This document shows positions 24,435-32,698 of a stretch of DNA of 36,839 nucleotides, piece after piece; position 1 is the stretch's first letter, and each line of letters starts with the position of its first letter. The notes beneath the pieces are model-generated. The model had not been told where the DNA came from, searched no databases, and was given only the letters and a program-made list of their open reading frames with translations. Both the position numbers and the translations under genes were made by a program. The stretch is from Akkermansia muciniphila. Lineage in GTDB: Bacteria > Verrucomicrobiota > Verrucomicrobiia > Verrucomicrobiales > Akkermansiaceae. The DNA lies in contig CAMDLP010000030.1 of the NCBI GenBank assembly GCA_945901795.1, positions 1 to 36,839 of the forward strand, read 5' to 3'.

Positions 24435-25043
24435 TCAGGCGGTGCGAGCCGCGAGGGTTTGCACGGCATCACCCACGAGGATGATGGTGTTGGCGAGGAG
24501 GAGTTGCTCGACGTTGACATCCGAACCCGTGACGAGTTGGGCGTAAGCGACGTTGCGACCGGCAAGGTAGGTGGAGTCGTCGAAGGAATTTCCAACCACG
24601 AGGATCTTACCGATCGGAGCGATGGCATCCAGAGCAGCCACGAAGGACTTGGTTTTACCATCGGCGACGGAGAATGACGGAACGGTCAGAACCTTGCCGG
24701 CACTCACCAAGTCACCCAATGTGCGGCGGAGAGCGAGCTTACGAACAGTCTTTGGCACCTTCTTGGAATAGTCGCGAGGGCGAGGGCCGAAGACGACACC
24801 ACCACCGACGAAGATGGGAGCGCGTTTGTCACCGTGACGTGCGCCGCCGGTGCCTTTCTGTTTGTAGATCTTGCGGTTGCTACCGGAAACCTCGCCCCGG
24901 GTCTTGGTGCAAGCGGAGCCGGTGCGGCGGTTGGCGCGATAGGCGACCACGAGATCGTGGACGGCTTGGCGACCTTTCTCGGCACCTACTAACACGAGGT
25001 TAGCGGCTTGAGCGTCTTCTGCGGTGAAAGTCTTAGCGGACAT
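24435..25043 (-). CDS. rplD: 50S ribosomal protein L4 (uL4)
   Basis: This 202-residue protein reaches into the exit tunnel and in E. coli represses the S10 operon. The tunnel loop is TRGEVSGSNRKIYKQKGTGGARHGDKRAP, around residues 46-74, and the following GGVVFGPRPRDYSKKVPKT is also typical. The C-terminal domain has LVVGNSFDDSTYLAGRNV. Whether the E. coli-type leader regulation exists here cannot be seen; rpsJ is preceded by only 60 bases after fusA. Confidence 0.96.
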   Translation of the reverse strand: MSAKTFTAEDAQAANLVLVGAEKGRQAVHDLVVAYRANRRTGSACTKTRGEVSGSNRKIYKQKGTGGARHGDKRAPIFVGGGVVFGPRPRDYSKKVPKTVRKLALRRTLGDLVSAGKVLTVPSFSVADGKTKSFVAALDAIAPIGKILVVGNSFDDSTYLAGRNVAYAQLVTGSDVNVEQLLLANTIILVGDAVQTLAARTA

Positions 25044-25081
25044 GACTGGGAATCGTGAGAGGTTTCAAAAATGCCACCGGA

Positions 25082-25717
25082 TCAGGCGGACTTTTTTTTG
25101 GCGGGACGGACGGTGACGTAGTTTCCGTTAGCACCGGGAACTGCACCAGAGACGAGGATGACGCCGTCTTCTGGACGGACGGCAACAATCTTGAGATTTT
25201 GCACAGTGGTGCGGGTGGTGCCCATGTGACCGGGCATCTTTTGGTTTTTCCAAACACGGCCTGGAGTGGAGCGGCAACCGATGGCTCCCGTTCTGCGGTG
25301 CATCATGGAACCGTGAGTCTGCTTGAGACCACCGAAGTTGTAGCGTTTGTAAACCCCTTGGAAACCGCGGCCCTTGGAATCGCCGAAGACGTCAACCCAC
25401 TGGCCGACGGTGAAGGTTTCAAGACCGGGATGAACTGCTGGAAGCTCAACGCCGTTTTCGACGCGAAATTCCTGAATGAAACGCTTGGGAGCGCAACCGG
25501 CCTTCTTGGCGATGCCGAGAGCGGGCTTGGTGGCACGTTGTTCCTTTTGATCGCCATAGCCAACTTGGACCGCGGTGTAACCATCGGTTTCAGGAGTCTT
25601 CGATTGGAGAATCGTGTTACCGGAAACATCGATAACAGTAACAGGGATCATGATGCCGGCCTGTTGGTCGAACAGGCGGGTCATACCGATTTTTTTGCCG
25701 AGGAGGCCGAGTGACAT
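25082..25717 (-). CDS. rplC: 50S ribosomal protein L3 (uL3)
   Basis: This 211-residue protein is one of two that start large-subunit assembly. Landmarks are GLLGKKIGMTRLFDQQ, IPVTVIDVSGN, GFQGVYKRYNFGGLKQTHGSM and GSIGCRSTPGRVWK-like GAIGCRSTPGRVWKNQKMPGH. The VYKRYNFGG loop contains the position equivalent to the methylated Gln of E. coli L3, where the sequence here reads WKNQKMPGHMG. A short ATTTGAG-type repeat separates it from rpsJ. Confidence 0.96.
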   Translation of the reverse strand: MSLGLLGKKIGMTRLFDQQAGIMIPVTVIDVSGNTILQSKTPETDGYTAVQVGYGDQKEQRATKPALGIAKKAGCAPKRFIQEFRVENGVELPAVHPGLETFTVGQWVDVFGDSKGRGFQGVYKRYNFGGLKQTHGSMMHRRTGAIGCRSTPGRVWKNQKMPGHMGTTRTTVQNLKIVAVRPEDGVILVSGAVPGANGNYVTVRPAKKKSA

Positions 25718-25725
25718 GGCGATAG

Positions 25726-25757
25726 AAATTTAAGATTTGAAATTTGAGATTTGAGAG
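25726..25757. repeat. Short ATTTGA(G/A) tandem repeat in the rpsJ-rplC gap
   Basis: The 56-base gap contains AAATTTAAGATTTGAA followed by ATTTGAGATTTGAGAG, i.e. about four 7- to 8-base units of ATTTGAG/ATTTAAG. The composition differs sharply from the GC-rich genes around it. It is the second repeat-filled gap inside the ribosomal operon. Confidence 0.6.
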
Positions 25758-25773
25758 TCAGAGGAAGTGAAAC

Positions 25774-26082
25774 TCAGATGCGGATGGTGATATCGACACC
25801 GGCTGGGAGGTTGAGCTTCTTGAGCTCATCCACGGTGCGGGCGGTAGGATCGACGATGTCGAGAAGGCGCTTGTGGGTCCGGATTTCGAACTGCTCCATC
25901 GACTTCTTGTTCACGTGAACCGAACGGTTGACCGTGAACTTTTCAATGCGGGTCGGAAGCGGGATCGGGCCGGCGACACGGGCGCCGGTGCGCTTCGCGG
26001 TCTCCACGATTTCTTGGGCGGAGCGGTCGATCGCGCGGTGATCGAAGGCGCGCAGGCGGATGCGTATTTTCTGATTTTCCAT
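25774..26082 (-). CDS. rpsJ: 30S ribosomal protein S10 (uS10)
   Basis: This 102-residue protein is also the NusE transcription antitermination factor, which binds NusB and Nus[30 protein letters not shown] (residues about 6-34), [20 protein letters not shown] and [18 protein letters not shown] are fully characteristic. Length is normal. It begins 60 bases after the fusA stop; tuf, usually between them in the str-S10 arrangement, is missing. Confidence 0.97.
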   Translation of the reverse strand: MENQKIRIRLRAFDHRAIDRSAQEIVETAKRTGARVAGPIPLPTRIEKFTVNRSVHVNKKSMEQFEIRTHKRLLDIVDPTARTVDELKKLNLPAGVDITIRI

Positions 26083-26142
26083 GGTGGAGAAGTTGTTTTA
26101 CGGTTTACGTGGTTGGGCTACAGGGCGAGTAATCAGATTCAG

Positions 26143-28284
26143 TTAGCCGATGCGGTCACTGACGATTTCTTCGACGATATTGGTTGGGACTTGCTCGAAG
26201 TGCGATGGAGTCATCGCATACGAGGCGCGTCCCGAGGAGAGGGTGCGGACGGCGGTGGAATAGCCGAACATTTCTTTGAGAGGCACATTGGCATGCACGA
26301 TGGAGAGCTTGCCTTTGGACTCGGTGTTTTGGATCTGCCCGCGGCGGCGGCTGAGATCGCCCATGACGTCACCTTGGTAATCGTCAGGAGTGGAGACTTC
26401 GACCGCCATGATGGGCTCGAGTAAAATGGACTTTGCTTTCTTGAAGCCGTCCTTCATGGCGAAGATGGCTGCCATGGTGAAAGCATTTTCGTTAGAATCA
26501 ACGTCGTGGTAGGAACCATCGAGGATTTCAACATGCACATCGATCACGGGATAACCGGCGATGATGCCGTTGGTCATCGACTCGTTGATGCCTTTATATA
26601 CCGCGTTGATGTATTCTTTAGGAATGGTCCCACCGATGACTTTGTTTTCGATGGTGAGCCCCTTACCCTTTTCGTTAGGCTTGATGGCGATAATCACGTG
26701 TCCGTATTGGCCGCGGCCGCCGGATTGTTTGATCAACTTGCCCTCGCCACCGGCTGCTTGGGTGATAGTTTCGCGATAAGCAATTTGCGGAGCGCCGGTG
26801 TTCGCCTCGACTTTAAACTCGCGGCGGATGCGATCGATGATGATCTCCAAGTGAAGTTCACCCATTCCGGAAATGATCGTTTGGCCGGTTTCCTCGTCGG
26901 TTTTGACCATGAAGGTCGGATCCTCTTCGGAGAGACGGCCGAGTGCCATGCCCAGTTTTTCTTGGTCGGCTTTGGTGCGAGGCTCAACAGCCATCGAGAT
27001 GACTGGCTCCGGGAAAGTCGGGGGCTCGAGAACCACGTCGTGGTTGTCGGCGGCGAGGGTGTCGCCGGTGGTGACATTCTTGATGCCGACCATGGCGGCG
27101 ATGTCACCGGAGTAACAGGCGTCGATGTCCTTGTGCTCGTTCGCTTGGATTTGAATCAAGCGGCCAACGCGCTCGGAGCGGCGGGTGCGGGGATTATAGA
27201 CTGTGTCGCCCTTGCGGATGACACCGGAATACACGCGGAAGAAAACGAGTTTGCCAACGAACTTGTCGGCCCAGAGTTTGAAGGCGAGAGAAACGAACTT
27301 TTCGTTATCCGATGTGACGACTTCGATATGCTTCTCGTGATCGTCGGGGTCCATGCCAATCGCTGCCGGAATGTCGAGCGGGCTTGGGAGGTAGTCGATA
27401 ACAGCATCAAGCAGATACTGGACACCTTTGTTTTTGAAAGCGGAACCACCGGCGACGGGCACCAGCAGGTTATTGATCGTCGCGCGGCGGATGCCTTGCT
27501 TGAGCTCTTCGAGAGTGATCGGCTGCTCGTTGAGGAATTTTTCGCCCACGGCGTCATCCACGTCGGCAACGGCGTTCACCAGTTCGTCGTGGGCCTGTTT
27601 GCAGAGTTCGATGAGATTTCCTTCAAGTTCCTTCACCGTGTAGGTGGAGCCGAACTTGTCGTCGTCGGAGTAATAAATGGCCTTTTGGTTCACCACGTCG
27701 ATCTGACCGATCAACTGGTCTTCCGCACCGATCGGGATCAGGATGCGGACAGCGTTCGCGCCTAACTTATCTTTAACTTCCTCGAAGACGCTCTGGAAGT
27801 TCGCGCCGGTGCGGTCCATCTTGTTGACGAACACGATCCGCGGAACGTTGTATTTCGAAGCTTGCCGCCAAACAGTTTCAGTTTGCGGTTGGACGCCGGC
27901 GACCCCGCAGAAAACCACGATGCAACCATCAAGCACGCGAAGGGACCGCTCAACTTCAGCAGTGAAGTCAACGTGTCCCGGAGTATCGATGATGTTGATG
28001 CGATTCTTTTCGCCTGGGAAAAGCTTGGTCATCCCCTCTTCCTCATGCTGCCACCACTCGGTGGTGACGGCGGCGGAAGTGATGGTGATGCCGCGCTCGC
28101 GCTCTTGCTCCATCCAATCGGTCGTCGCACCACCATCGTGGACTTCGCCGATTTTGTGAATCATGCCTGTGTAGAACAGGATCCGCTCGGTGAGCGTCGT
28201 CTTACCCGCATCAATATGCGCAGCGATCCCGATATTTCGGGTGCGCTCGAGCACGTATTGGCGGTTTGGACTGTTCGGATTCAC
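26143..28284 (-). CDS. fusA: Elongation factor G
   Basis: This 713-residue translational GTPase drives tRNA-mRNA translocation and, with RRF, ribosome recycling. The G1 loop is AHIDAGKTT (residues 22-30), switch I contains RERGITITSA, G3 is DTPGHVDF and G4 NKMDR. The domain II-V landmarks include FRVYSGVIRKGD, MGELHLEIIIDRI, SGGRGQYGHV and the domain V segment RRRGQIQNTESKG. Length is typical of canonical EF-G (about 700), so it is the housekeeping form. It starts 32 bases after the rpsG stop. Confidence 0.97.
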   Translation of the reverse strand: MNPNSPNRQYVLERTRNIGIAAHIDAGKTTLTERILFYTGMIHKIGEVHDGGATTDWMEQERERGITITSAAVTTEWWQHEEEGMTKLFPGEKNRINIIDTPGHVDFTAEVERSLRVLDGCIVVFCGVAGVQPQTETVWRQASKYNVPRIVFVNKMDRTGANFQSVFEEVKDKLGANAVRILIPIGAEDQLIGQIDVVNQKAIYYSDDDKFGSTYTVKELEGNLIELCKQAHDELVNAVADVDDAVGEKFLNEQPITLEELKQGIRRATINNLLVPVAGGSAFKNKGVQYLLDAVIDYLPSPLDIPAAIGMDPDDHEKHIEVVTSDNEKFVSLAFKLWADKFVGKLVFFRVYSGVIRKGDTVYNPRTRRSERVGRLIQIQANEHKDIDACYSGDIAAMVGIKNVTTGDTLAADNHDVVLEPPTFPEPVISMAVEPRTKADQEKLGMALGRLSEEDPTFMVKTDEETGQTIISGMGELHLEIIIDRIRREFKVEANTGAPQIAYRETITQAAGGEGKLIKQSGGRGQYGHVIIAIKPNEKGKGLTIENKVIGGTIPKEYINAVYKGINESMTNGIIAGYPVIDVHVEILDGSYHDVDSNENAFTMAAIFAMKDGFKKAKSILLEPIMAVEVSTPDDYQGDVMGDLSRRRGQIQNTESKGKLSIVHANVPLKEMFGYSTAVRTLSSGRASYAMTPSHFEQVPTNIVEEIVSDRIG

Positions 28285-28316
28285 GGACGGAAATGGCTAG
28301 AGCGCTATCTATATAA

Positions 28317-28790
28317 TTAGAAACGGAAGTGAGCGAAGGCGCGGTTGGCTTGCGCCATCTTGTGCACATCGTCGCGTTTGCGAACGGCACTGCCTTGGTT
28401 GTTTGCAGCGTCTTTGATCTCGTTGGCGAGAGCGACATGCATCGGAGTGCCTTTGCGGTTGCGGGCGTAGTTGACAAGCCAGCGCATGGAGAGCGACTCG
28501 GAACGGTCCGGAGCCACTTCGAGCGGCACTTGATAAGTGGCACCACCAACGCGGCGGGATTTCACTTCCACGCGTGGCTTGGTGTTCTCAACGGCGCGGG
28601 TGATGACTTCGAGGGGATCGATGGTATCGATTCCTTCGTTAGCACGGTCAATCGCGGCGTAGACGATACGCTGGGCGAGTGAACGCTTTCCGGATTCCAT
28701 CACCTTGGTAATAAGGTGACCAACGAGAGCGCTGTCGTAGCGAGGATCGCGACGGTCTGGCTTGGTGAAGATGCGCTTGCGGCGTGGCAT
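28317..28790 (-). CDS. rpsG: 30S ribosomal protein S7 (uS7)
   Basis: This 157-residue small-subunit head protein binds 16S rRNA and touches the E-site tRNA. Landmarks are MPRRKRIFTKPDRRDPRYDS, ENTKPRVEVKSRRVGGATYQVP, ALRWLV-like SLSMRWLVNYARNRKG and the C-terminal KRDDVHKMAQANRAFAHFRF. Length is normal. It is 34 bases after rpsL. Confidence 0.97.
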   Translation of the reverse strand: MPRRKRIFTKPDRRDPRYDSALVGHLITKVMESGKRSLAQRIVYAAIDRANEGIDTIDPLEVITRAVENTKPRVEVKSRRVGGATYQVPLEVAPDRSESLSMRWLVNYARNRKGTPMHVALANEIKDAANNQGSAVRKRDDVHKMAQANRAFAHFRF

Positions 28791-28824
28791 GGCGTTGGGA
28801 TGGTGTGTTAGTTAGATTGAAAAA

Positions 28825-29238
28825 TTACTTCTTCCCGCCTTTTTTGGCAGGAGCGGCGACGGCACCGGGTTTCGGACGCTTCGCACCATATTTGGAGCGG
28901 CTCTGACGGCGCTTATCGACACCGAGGGTATCGAGCGAACCGCGGACGATGTGGTAGCGCACACCCGGAAGGTCCTTCACCCGTCCACCGCGAACGAGGA
29001 CGATGGAGTGTTCCTGAAGGTTGTGGCCTTCACCGCCGATGTAGGCGATGACTTCGAATCCGTTGGTGAGGCGCACCTTGGCGACTTTACGGAGAGCCGA
29101 GTTAGGCTTCTTGGGCGTGCGAGTCATGACTTGAAGACATACTCCGCGGCGCTGTGGGCAGTTGACAAGAGCGGGTGACTTCGACTTTTCGGCCGGAGTG
29201 AGGCGTCCCTTGCGAACGAGCTGATTGATGGTCGGCAT
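28825..29238 (-). CDS. rpsL: 30S ribosomal protein S12 (uS12)
   Basis: This 137-residue protein is at the decoding centre. The ATG at 29238 ([15 protein letters not shown]) is preceded by AAGGAAATC, a good ribosome binding site; the frame stays open further upstream but that part is the leader. Lys43 in [13 protein letters not shown] and Lys88 in [16 protein letters not shown] are the residues changed in streptomycin resistance, so the sequence is of the sensitive type. Asp89 is the residue that RimO methylthiolates. A 14-residue Ala/Pro/Lys tail extends beyond the usual 123. It is the first gene of the long operon. Confidence 0.97.
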   Translation of the reverse strand: MPTINQLVRKGRLTPAEKSKSPALVNCPQRRGVCLQVMTRTPKKPNSALRKVAKVRLTNGFEVIAYIGGEGHNLQEHSIVLVRGGRVKDLPGVRYHIVRGSLDTLGVDKRRQSRSKYGAKRPKPGAVAAPAKKGGKK

Positions 29239-29399
29239 GATTTCCTTGCGGTGGTTCTGATTTTCCCATGGGGACAAACCGGAGCGACGACAAGGCGACC
29301 TTGTAGTAGCTTTTTTCCGGAGCTGGACCCGATAAATTTTCCCTGTAATTTGAGCCGCTTCGAATCCAATCGTCAGCGGCCCTCGCTGTGGGGGGGGCG

Positions 29400-29427
29400 A
29401 CTCTAGGAGCCGAACCCGACCTGACAA
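29400..29427 (-). promoter_or_regulatory. Candidate promoter of the str/S10/spc ribosomal operon
   Basis: On the minus strand TTGTCA (29422-29427) is followed after 16 bases by TAGAGT (29400-29405). Both boxes match sigma-70 consensus fairly well (5/6 and 4/6). Transcription would begin near 29393, in or by a run of C (a G-run on the plus strand at 29391-29397), leaving a leader of about 155 bases before rpsL. The block TTGTCAGGTCGGGT resembles that of the rpmB promoter at 4290-4317. Upstream on this strand is an AT-rich patch (29430-29470) that could serve as an UP element. Confidence 0.55.
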
Positions 29428-29489
29428 GCCCTATTTTGAAATTTTCTTCTAATTTTAGATCAGAAGCGGCGATTGTTTGAAAAACCTGG

Positions 29490-29561
29490 TGGCAGCGGGC
29501 GGATTCGAACCGCCGACCAAGGGCTTATGAGTCCCCTACTCTACCGCTGAGCTACGCTGCC
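29490..29561 (-). tRNA. tRNA with anticodon CAU (elongator Met or lysidine Ile2)
   Basis: The minus strand folds as a 72-base cloverleaf: acceptor GGCAGCG/CGCTGCC, D stem GCTC/GAGT, T stem GGCGG/CCGCC with loop TTCGAAT, and anticodon loop CTCATAA giving CAU. The first pair is G-C, so it is not the initiator. The anticodon stem GGGGA/GCCCT has an A-G mismatch at its loop-proximal pair. The GACTCATAA context followed by CTTGGTCG also fits tRNA-Ile with lysidine-modified CAU, so Met and Ile2 cannot be separated here. CCA is not encoded. It lies about 60 bases upstream of the ribosomal operon promoter on the same strand. Confidence 0.92.
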
Positions 29562-29655
29562 CAGGTTCTCCAGAGGCGGATGCCCCGTCAGGAGGCGAGG
29601 TCGGTAACGGTCATGGCGAGAATTGTCCACCGGAAATTTGAAAAATCATCCGCAG

Positions 29656-32388
29656 TCAATGGCGCGCGGCCAGAGCCCGACCGGTGGGCGACTTTTCATT
29701 CTTCCGAATCACCGATGGCGGGCCTTCCGCGACAAGGGTTCCACCGTGGATTCCCCCGCCCGGCCCGAGCTCGATCACCCAGTCGGAAGCGGCGATCACG
29801 TCCAGATGGTGCTCCACCACCAGCACGCTGTGGCCCGCGTCGCGCAGTTTGAGAAACGCGGTCAATAATTTTTCGACGTCGCCGAAATGCAGCCCGGTTG
29901 TCGGCTCGTCGAAGAGATACAACGTGTGCGGCGCCTGCGGTTTCGCCAGTTCCACCGCCAGCTTCAGGCGTTGCGCCTCGCCGCCGGAAAGCGTGTTCGC
30001 TGGCTGGCCAAGCTGCAAATAACCGAGCCCAAGATCCTCCAGCGTTTCCAAAATCCGGTGAATTTTCGGAATCGGCCGGAAAAAAGCCCGCGCCTCGCTC
30101 ACGGAAAGCGCAAGCACCTCGGCGATGGATTTCCCTTTATAAGTCACCTCCAGCGTCTCGCGATTGAACCGCCGCCCGTTGCAAGCCGGACACGGCACCC
30201 ACGCGTCCGGCAGGAAATGCATCTCGATTTTCAACCGCCCGTTCCCTTGGCACCGCTCGCAGCGCCCGCCCGCCGCGTTGAAACTGAAGCGCCCCGGCCC
30301 ATAGCCGCGTTGTTTCGACAAATTCAGCTTGGTGAAAAGATCCCGCACCAGATCGAACACCCCGGTGAACGTCGCCGGATTCGACCGCGGACTTCTCCCG
30401 ATCGGCGACTGGTCCGCCACCACGCATTTCTCGATCAACTCCAGCCCATCAATGGCGTCATGCCTCCCCGGAGCCTCACCCGAGCCATTGAAATACCGCC
30501 CCAGCGCCCGCCGCAAAATGTCATCCGCCAGCGTGGATTTCCCGCTGCCGCTCGGCCCGCTCAAGCACACCAACCGCCCCAGCGGAATCACAACATCCAG
30601 GTTCCGCAAATTATGCTCCCGCGCCCCTCGGATGACCAACTGCCCGCATTCTTCTCTCTTCTCTGTCCACTGCTCACTGATCACTCGGCACTTATTCCTC
30701 AACCACTCCCCCGTCGGCGAATCAATCTCCCCCGGCACCCCCGCCGCCAGCAACTCCCCACCCGCCGCACCCGCACCCGGCCCGATATCAATCAGCCAAT
30801 CCGCCGCACGGATGATCTCCTCGTCGTGCTCCACCACCACCACCGTATTTCCCAAATCCCGCAACCGCGTCAGCGCCCCGATCAACCGCGCCGTGTCCGC
30901 CGCGTGCAGCCCGATGCTCGGCTCGTCCAGCACGTAAATCACCCCGGAAAGCCCCGCGCCCAGCTGCGTCGCCAGCCGGATCCGCTGCGCCTCGCCGCCG
31001 GAAAGCGTCCCGCTCGTCCGTTGCAGCGTCAGGTAATCCAGCCCCACCTCCACCAGGAACGCCAACCGCGCCCGCACATCGCTTGCCAGCCGCTTGCAAA
31101 CCTCCGCCTTGCCCGCCTCAAACTCAATCCCGTCCATCCACCGCATCGCATCCGCCACCCCCAGCTCGCAAAAATCCTGAATCCCCAACCACCCTCCTGC
31201 ATCTTCCCTCTCTTCCCTCTCTTCCCTCTCTTCCCTTCGACGTTCGATGTTGAGCGTTCGATGTTCGATGTTCCCTCCCTGAATTTTCACCGCCAGCCAC
31301 TCCGGCTTCAACCTCTTCCCTCCACAAACCCCACACGGCCGGTGCGCCATGAACCTCGCCAGCTTCCGCCGCGTGATCTCCGACTTCGCCTCGCGATACC
31401 GCCTCAAAGTCTTCTCCGCATCCTCCCCCTCGCCTAGCAGCGCCGGGTCGCAAAACATTTCCGTCCCCAGCCCTTCGCACGCCTCACACGCCCCGAGGTG
31501 CGAGTTGAACGAAAAATGCTTCGGCGAAAGCTCTACCACCACAAACCCCGTCCGTGGATTCCGATAACTCGTCTGAAACGCCAGATCCCGCCACGCATCC
31601 CCGCCCGGTTCCTGCACCGCCGCCCGCGCCTCCGCCCCGCAAAGCCGCAACGCCGTTTCCACCGAATCCGCCAGCCGCGATTCCACCCCCGGCCGGATCA
31701 CAAACCGGTCCACCACGATCTCCACCGCCGCCGGAAACTCCGGCCATTTCGCCGCCGCTTCCTCGATTTCCAACACCTCCCCGTCCACCCGCACCCGGAT
31801 GTATCCCTGCCGCCGCAAGTCACCTAACAACCTCGCTGGCTCGCCCAGCTCCTCCTTCGGCAGCGGTGCTAACAAAACCACCTTCGTCCCCTCCGCCATC
31901 GCCGCCAGCACGTTCACGATGTCCGCCGCGCTCATCCGCTCCAACCGCTCGCCCGTCTCCGGATCGTGCGGAATCCCCGCCGCCGCCCACAGCACCCGCA
32001 GGTAATCGTAAATCTCCGTCGCCGTCGCCACCGTCGAGCGCGGGTTCAGCCCGCCGCCCCGCTGCTCGATCGCGATCGCCGGGCTCAGCCCCTCGATCGA
32101 ATCCACATCCGGCTTCTCCAATTGATCCAAAAACTGCCGCGCATAGACCGACAGCGATTCCACATACCGCCGCTGCCCCTCCGCATACAGCGTGTGAAAT
32201 GCCAGCGACGATTTCCCCGAGCCACTGGGCCCCGTGATCACCACAAGCTTCCCCCGCGGGATGTCCACATCGATATTCTTCAAATTATGCTGCCGTGCCC
32301 CACGGATTCGGATCGCGTCCACCCCATCAGGAAGAAGTGTGGAGCGCGGAATGGCGAGCGCGGAATAAAGATAAGATCCTAAGTCCAC
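29656..32388 (-). CDS. uvrA: Excinuclease ABC subunit A (UvrA)
   Basis: This 910-residue damage-recognition ATPase of nucleotide excision repair has two ABC modules. Walker A motifs are [12 protein letters not shown] and [12 protein letters not shown]; signature motifs are [12 protein letters not shown] and [12 protein letters not shown]; Walker B segments are [13 protein letters not shown] and [12 protein letters not shown]. The C-terminal zinc module is intact (CERCQGNG and [15 protein letters not shown]). In the N-terminal module only the second pair is present ([10 protein letters not shown]); where other UvrAs have a CPxCG pair this one reads YRNPRTGF, so that zinc is probably missing. 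Two segments look like invaded repeat DNA: 31203-31281 and perhaps 30647-30697. The start is a GTG at 32388, preceded by GGGGG. Typical UvrA is about 940 residues. Confidence 0.95.
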   Translation of the reverse strand: MDLGSYLYSALAIPRSTLLPDGVDAIRIRGARQHNLKNIDVDIPRGKLVVITGPSGSGKSSLAFHTLYAEGQRRYVESLSVYARQFLDQLEKPDVDSIEGLSPAIAIEQRGGGLNPRSTVATATEIYDYLRVLWAAAGIPHDPETGERLERMSAADIVNVLAAMAEGTKVVLLAPLPKEELGEPARLLGDLRRQGYIRVRVDGEVLEIEEAAAKWPEFPAAVEIVVDRFVIRPGVESRLADSVETALRLCGAEARAAVQEPGGDAWRDLAFQTSYRNPRTGFVVVELSPKHFSFNSHLGACEACEGLGTEMFCDPALLGEGEDAEKTLRRYREAKSEITRRKLARFMAHRPCGVCGGKRLKPEWLAVKIQGGNIEHRTLNIERRREEREEREEREDAGGWLGIQDFCELGVADAMRWMDGIEFEAGKAEVCKRLASDVRARLAFLVEVGLDYLTLQRTSGTLSGGEAQRIRLATQLGAGLSGVIYVLDEPSIGLHAADTARLIGALTRLRDLGNTVVVVEHDEEIIRAADWLIDIGPGAGAAGGELLAAGVPGEIDSPTGEWLRNKCRVISEQWTEKREECGQLVIRGAREHNLRNLDVVIPLGRLVCLSGPSGSGKSTLADDILRRALGRYFNGSGEAPGRHDAIDGLELIEKCVVADQSPIGRSPRSNPATFTGVFDLVRDLFTKLNLSKQRGYGPGRFSFNAAGGRCERCQGNGRLKIEMHFLPDAWVPCPACNGRRFNRETLEVTYKGKSIAEVLALSVSEARAFFRPIPKIHRILETLEDLGLGYLQLGQPANTLSGGEAQRLKLAVELAKPQAPHTLYLFDEPTTGLHFGDVEKLLTAFLKLRDAGHSVLVVEHHLDVIAASDWVIELGPGGGIHGGTLVAEGPPSVIRKNEKSPTGRALAARH
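31203..31281 (-). repeat. Dispersed-repeat DNA inside uvrA, read in frame
   Basis: On the coding strand a stretch of AACATCGA/GAACGCTC-type 8- to 9-base units is followed by four copies of a 9-base purine unit (AGAGGGAAG; CTTCCCTCT on the plus strand at 31203-31237). It encodes [14 protein letters not shown] followed by [10 protein letters not shown], which other UvrAs lack at this place, between the CGGKRL zinc region and the second half of the signature domain. The 9-base unit keeps the frame at any copy number. I recall the NIEHRT peptide as a common translation of intergenic repeats in Verrucomicrobiota and Planctomycetota. Confidence 0.8.
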
Positions 32389-32537
32389 ACCCCCTTCAGC
32401 ACTTCAGTTTTCCGCATTGCTGCTCTACCCAAACGCTGGGCGGGGAAATGGGCGGGTGCGGTGGAAAAGGACGGTCCGGCCACTGGCTCTCTCAGCGGCC
32501 TTCACTCCACAAGCAATTTATCCTAAACGGGAAACTG

Positions 32538-32682
32538 TAACCGCGAATGGACGCTAATGGACGCTAATTTTCAATGAGTTGCAACTATCAACAGCTTCAC
32601 CGTGTTGATGTATGACAGAAGTTTCACAACCGTCTCACTCTTAGAGTCTTATTCGTGTTCGTCCGCGTTCATTCGCGGTTTC
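32538..32682. repeat. Inverted CCGCGAATGGACGC repeat element
   Basis: AACCGCGAATGGACGCTAAT starts at 32539, and its inverted relative ends at 32681 (on the minus strand AACCGCGAATGAACGCGGAC). Within the left arm GGACGCTAAT occurs twice in tandem. About 75 bases of unique AT-rich DNA lie between the arms. The whole fills most of the 310 bases between the uvrA start and the transposase remnant. The rest of that gap, 32389-32537, shows no gene. The arrangement is that of a small palindromic repeat or MITE-like element. Elements with this CCGCGAATG core are, from memory, widespread intergenic repeats in several phyla. Confidence 0.65.
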
Positions 32683-32698
32683 TAGTGTCGCGTAAAAT

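Noticed and set aside
26506-27765. 419-codon plus-strand open frame opposite fusA
   Set aside because: Shadow frame of a strongly conserved gene, with Val/Asp/Gly-rich content and no motifs.
29887-31437. 516-codon plus-strand open frame opposite uvrA
   Set aside because: Pro/Arg/His-rich composition typical of the antisense of a GC-rich gene; the minus strand has all UvrA motifs.
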